DNA of 52,733 nt. Source: Methanosarcina baikalica. Lineage in GTDB: Archaea > Halobacteriota > Methanosarcinia > Methanosarcinales > Methanosarcinaceae. The DNA lies in contig NZ_JAVKPK010000024.1 of the NCBI RefSeq assembly GCF_031461075.1, positions 1 through 52,733 on the forward strand, written 5' to 3'. The notes below the pieces were generated by a model, which had not been told where the DNA came from, ran no database searches, and saw nothing but the letters and a program-made list of their open reading frames with translations. Shown one piece after another: positions 51,592 through 52,733 of this stretch (its first letter is position 1; the number at the start of each line of letters is the position of its first letter). The translations under genes were made by a program, and so were the position numbers.

Positions 51592-52733
51592 ATGAAAATA
51601 ATTATTTTGATCTGCGGAGAAGGACTTGGTCATACTAGCCGATGTCTTGCGCTGGGGAAAGAATTCCTGGCTGGCGGGCACGAAGTCCATTTCGGAGCTT
51701 ATGGATACTCAAAGGAGCTGGTCGAAAAAACCGGATATTCAGCACATGAAATCCCCTCAGAAATAAAGCTGATCGGAAAGGCTGGAACCCTGGATTTCAC
51801 AGGCTCAATTGAGGCGACCCTCAAAAGTGCTGACCTTTTAGGAGGTCCAAAACTCCTGAAACTGATAAAAGATATAGGTCCTGATGTCGTTATTTCGGAC
51901 AGCTACTATCTGGGGATGCTTACTGGTTTTACACTTCGAATTCCGGTATATCTTATCCTGAACCAATCAAATATGGAAGAGTTTTTTAAAAATCGAGGAG
52001 TATCCCTGAGACTTCTTGGGGAAGTCACTCGAATGTTCTATAACCAGATTTTTGAAAAAGTAGATAAAATAATCATTCCTGATTATCCGCTTCCTTATAC
52101 CATTTGTAAGAAAAACCTGAATTTTCGGGGTAAAATTCAGGAGAAACTGTTCTACAGCAGTCCCCTTATAAAAGAAAAATACGAAGAGGTAGAGCTGATT
52201 CCCCTTAAGAAACCACATGTTGTCTCCCTCATAGGGGGTTTTGGATACAGGGAACCTATTTTCAGAAAGGTGCTCGAAACAGCAAAGCTTGATCCGTCCA
52301 TAAATTATACTCTAATTTCAGGTCCTTCCCTTGATCCCTCAAAGCTGGTTGACCTGCCGGAAAATGTACAGATTCTTAAGTTCATAAAAGATACGTACCC
52401 ATACTTGAAAAGTTCTGATGCAGTAATAGCTCCCGGCGGGCATGGTACAATAATGGAAGCCCTGAGCTTCGGAATTCCTATTCTTTCTTTTCCTGACAGG
52501 GGGCACAGCGAACAGGAGAATAATGCTGAAGTGGTTGAGGAAGAAGGCTATGGAAGGATGCTCAGCTATTCCACACCTCCTGAGGTCGTTCTCGAATGTA
52601 TCCGAAAAGTTCTCGAAGACGAGAAGTACAGAAATAAAACCGAAAGGCTGCGAAGGCTTGCCAGAGAATTGGACGGACCTCGTGCTGTAAGGGAGTTGCT
52701 TGAAAAAGAATTTAGAGAAAAAAGTTTTAAATA
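51592..52733 (+). CDS. Glycosyltransferase paralogue, partial at the window edge
   Basis: The frame runs 380 codons from ATG 51592 to the window end, where only TA of the next codon is present, so the stop may be one base away. Seen: MKIIILICGEGLGHTSRCLA, IGPDVVISDSYYLGMLTG, IIPDYPLPYTICKKNL, and the donor site IAPGGHGTIMEALSFGIPIL followed by SFPDRGHSEQENNAE. It matches the preceding gene along its whole length and the two clearly arose by tandem duplication. The acceptor halves differ most, so the two may act on different acceptors. Confidence 0.88.
   Translation, partial: MKIIILICGEGLGHTSRCLALGKEFLAGGHEVHFGAYGYSKELVEKTGYSAHEIPSEIKLIGKAGTLDFTGSIEATLKSADLLGGPKLLKLIKDIGPDVVISDSYYLGMLTGFTLRIPVYLILNQSNMEEFFKNRGVSLRLLGEVTRMFYNQIFEKVDKIIIPDYPLPYTICKKNLNFRGKIQEKLFYSSPLIKEKYEEVELIPLKKPHVVSLIGGFGYREPIFRKVLETAKLDPSINYTLISGPSLDPSKLVDLPENVQILKFIKDTYPYLKSSDAVIAPGGHGTIMEALSFGIPILSFPDRGHSEQENNAEVVEEEGYGRMLSYSTPPEVVLECIRKVLEDEKYRNKTERLRRLARELDGPRAVRELLEKEFREKSFK

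Overview
The window looks like a chromosomal segment of a Methanosarcina-type methanogenic archaeon. The evidence is an mtaCB methanol methyltransferase operon next to two Msr-type regulators, an RPA gene with its RPA-associated partner, archaeal ribosomal protein and RNA polymerase subunit genes (rpl18e-rpl13-rps9-rpoN-rpoK-rps2), TFB and Gar1, an archaeal mevalonate/isopentenyl-phosphate-kinase cluster, TATA-type promoters and GGAGG/GGTGATC ribosome-binding sites. Every statement comes from reading the sequence; no database search was run.

Layout. 0.2-6.3 kb: a secreted beta-helix surface protein, RPA and its partner, serA with a strong hairpin terminator, and a DUF2240-like protein. 6.3-9.2 kb: a ThDP-dependent 2-keto acid decarboxylase that looks bacterial, then an eroded stretch with a 118-bp MITE-like element. 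9.2-12.8 kb: the ribosomal/RNA polymerase cluster with tRNA-Pro(CGG), then a MEMO-family gene. 13-19.6 kb: mvk, ipk and fni, a 1.35-kb non-coding region with repeated hairpins, aRNase J and a prenyl diphosphate synthase. 19.9-27.2 kb: ppdK on the minus strand with a duplicated operator-like repeat, gar1-tfb, a LysE-type exporter, a Trm5-type tRNA methyltransferase and tRNA-Thr(CGU).

27.4-34.2 kb is accessory: a second MITE-like element, a bacterial-looking metallo-beta-lactamase-fold hydrolase joined to a 45-codon larB remnant, a TetR/aldo-keto reductase pair with matching palindromes, a charged hypothetical protein, and a catalase with an export signal. 34.6-37.5 kb holds a SWIM zinc-finger protein, an 8Fe ferredoxin and a family-6 DNA glycosylase.

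37.6-42.4 kb is the methanol locus: two Msr-family regulators, the upstream one with ACG where its start codon should be, a long structured leader, then mtaC and mtaB. 42.4-52.7 kb is again accessory: a third MITE-like element, a PHP-domain protein, a TnpB with two large low-complexity insertions, an alkaline phosphatase and a PsiE-like protein that suggest phosphate stress, and two tandem MurG/MGT-like glycosyltransferases, the last running off the window.

The strongest candidate for something undescribed is a pair of related non-coding elements, at about 42.86-43.03 kb and 50.05-50.25 kb. Each has a conserved TATA promoter the right distance from a 12-bp helix that closes an 82- or 97-nt RNA ending in a T-rich tract.
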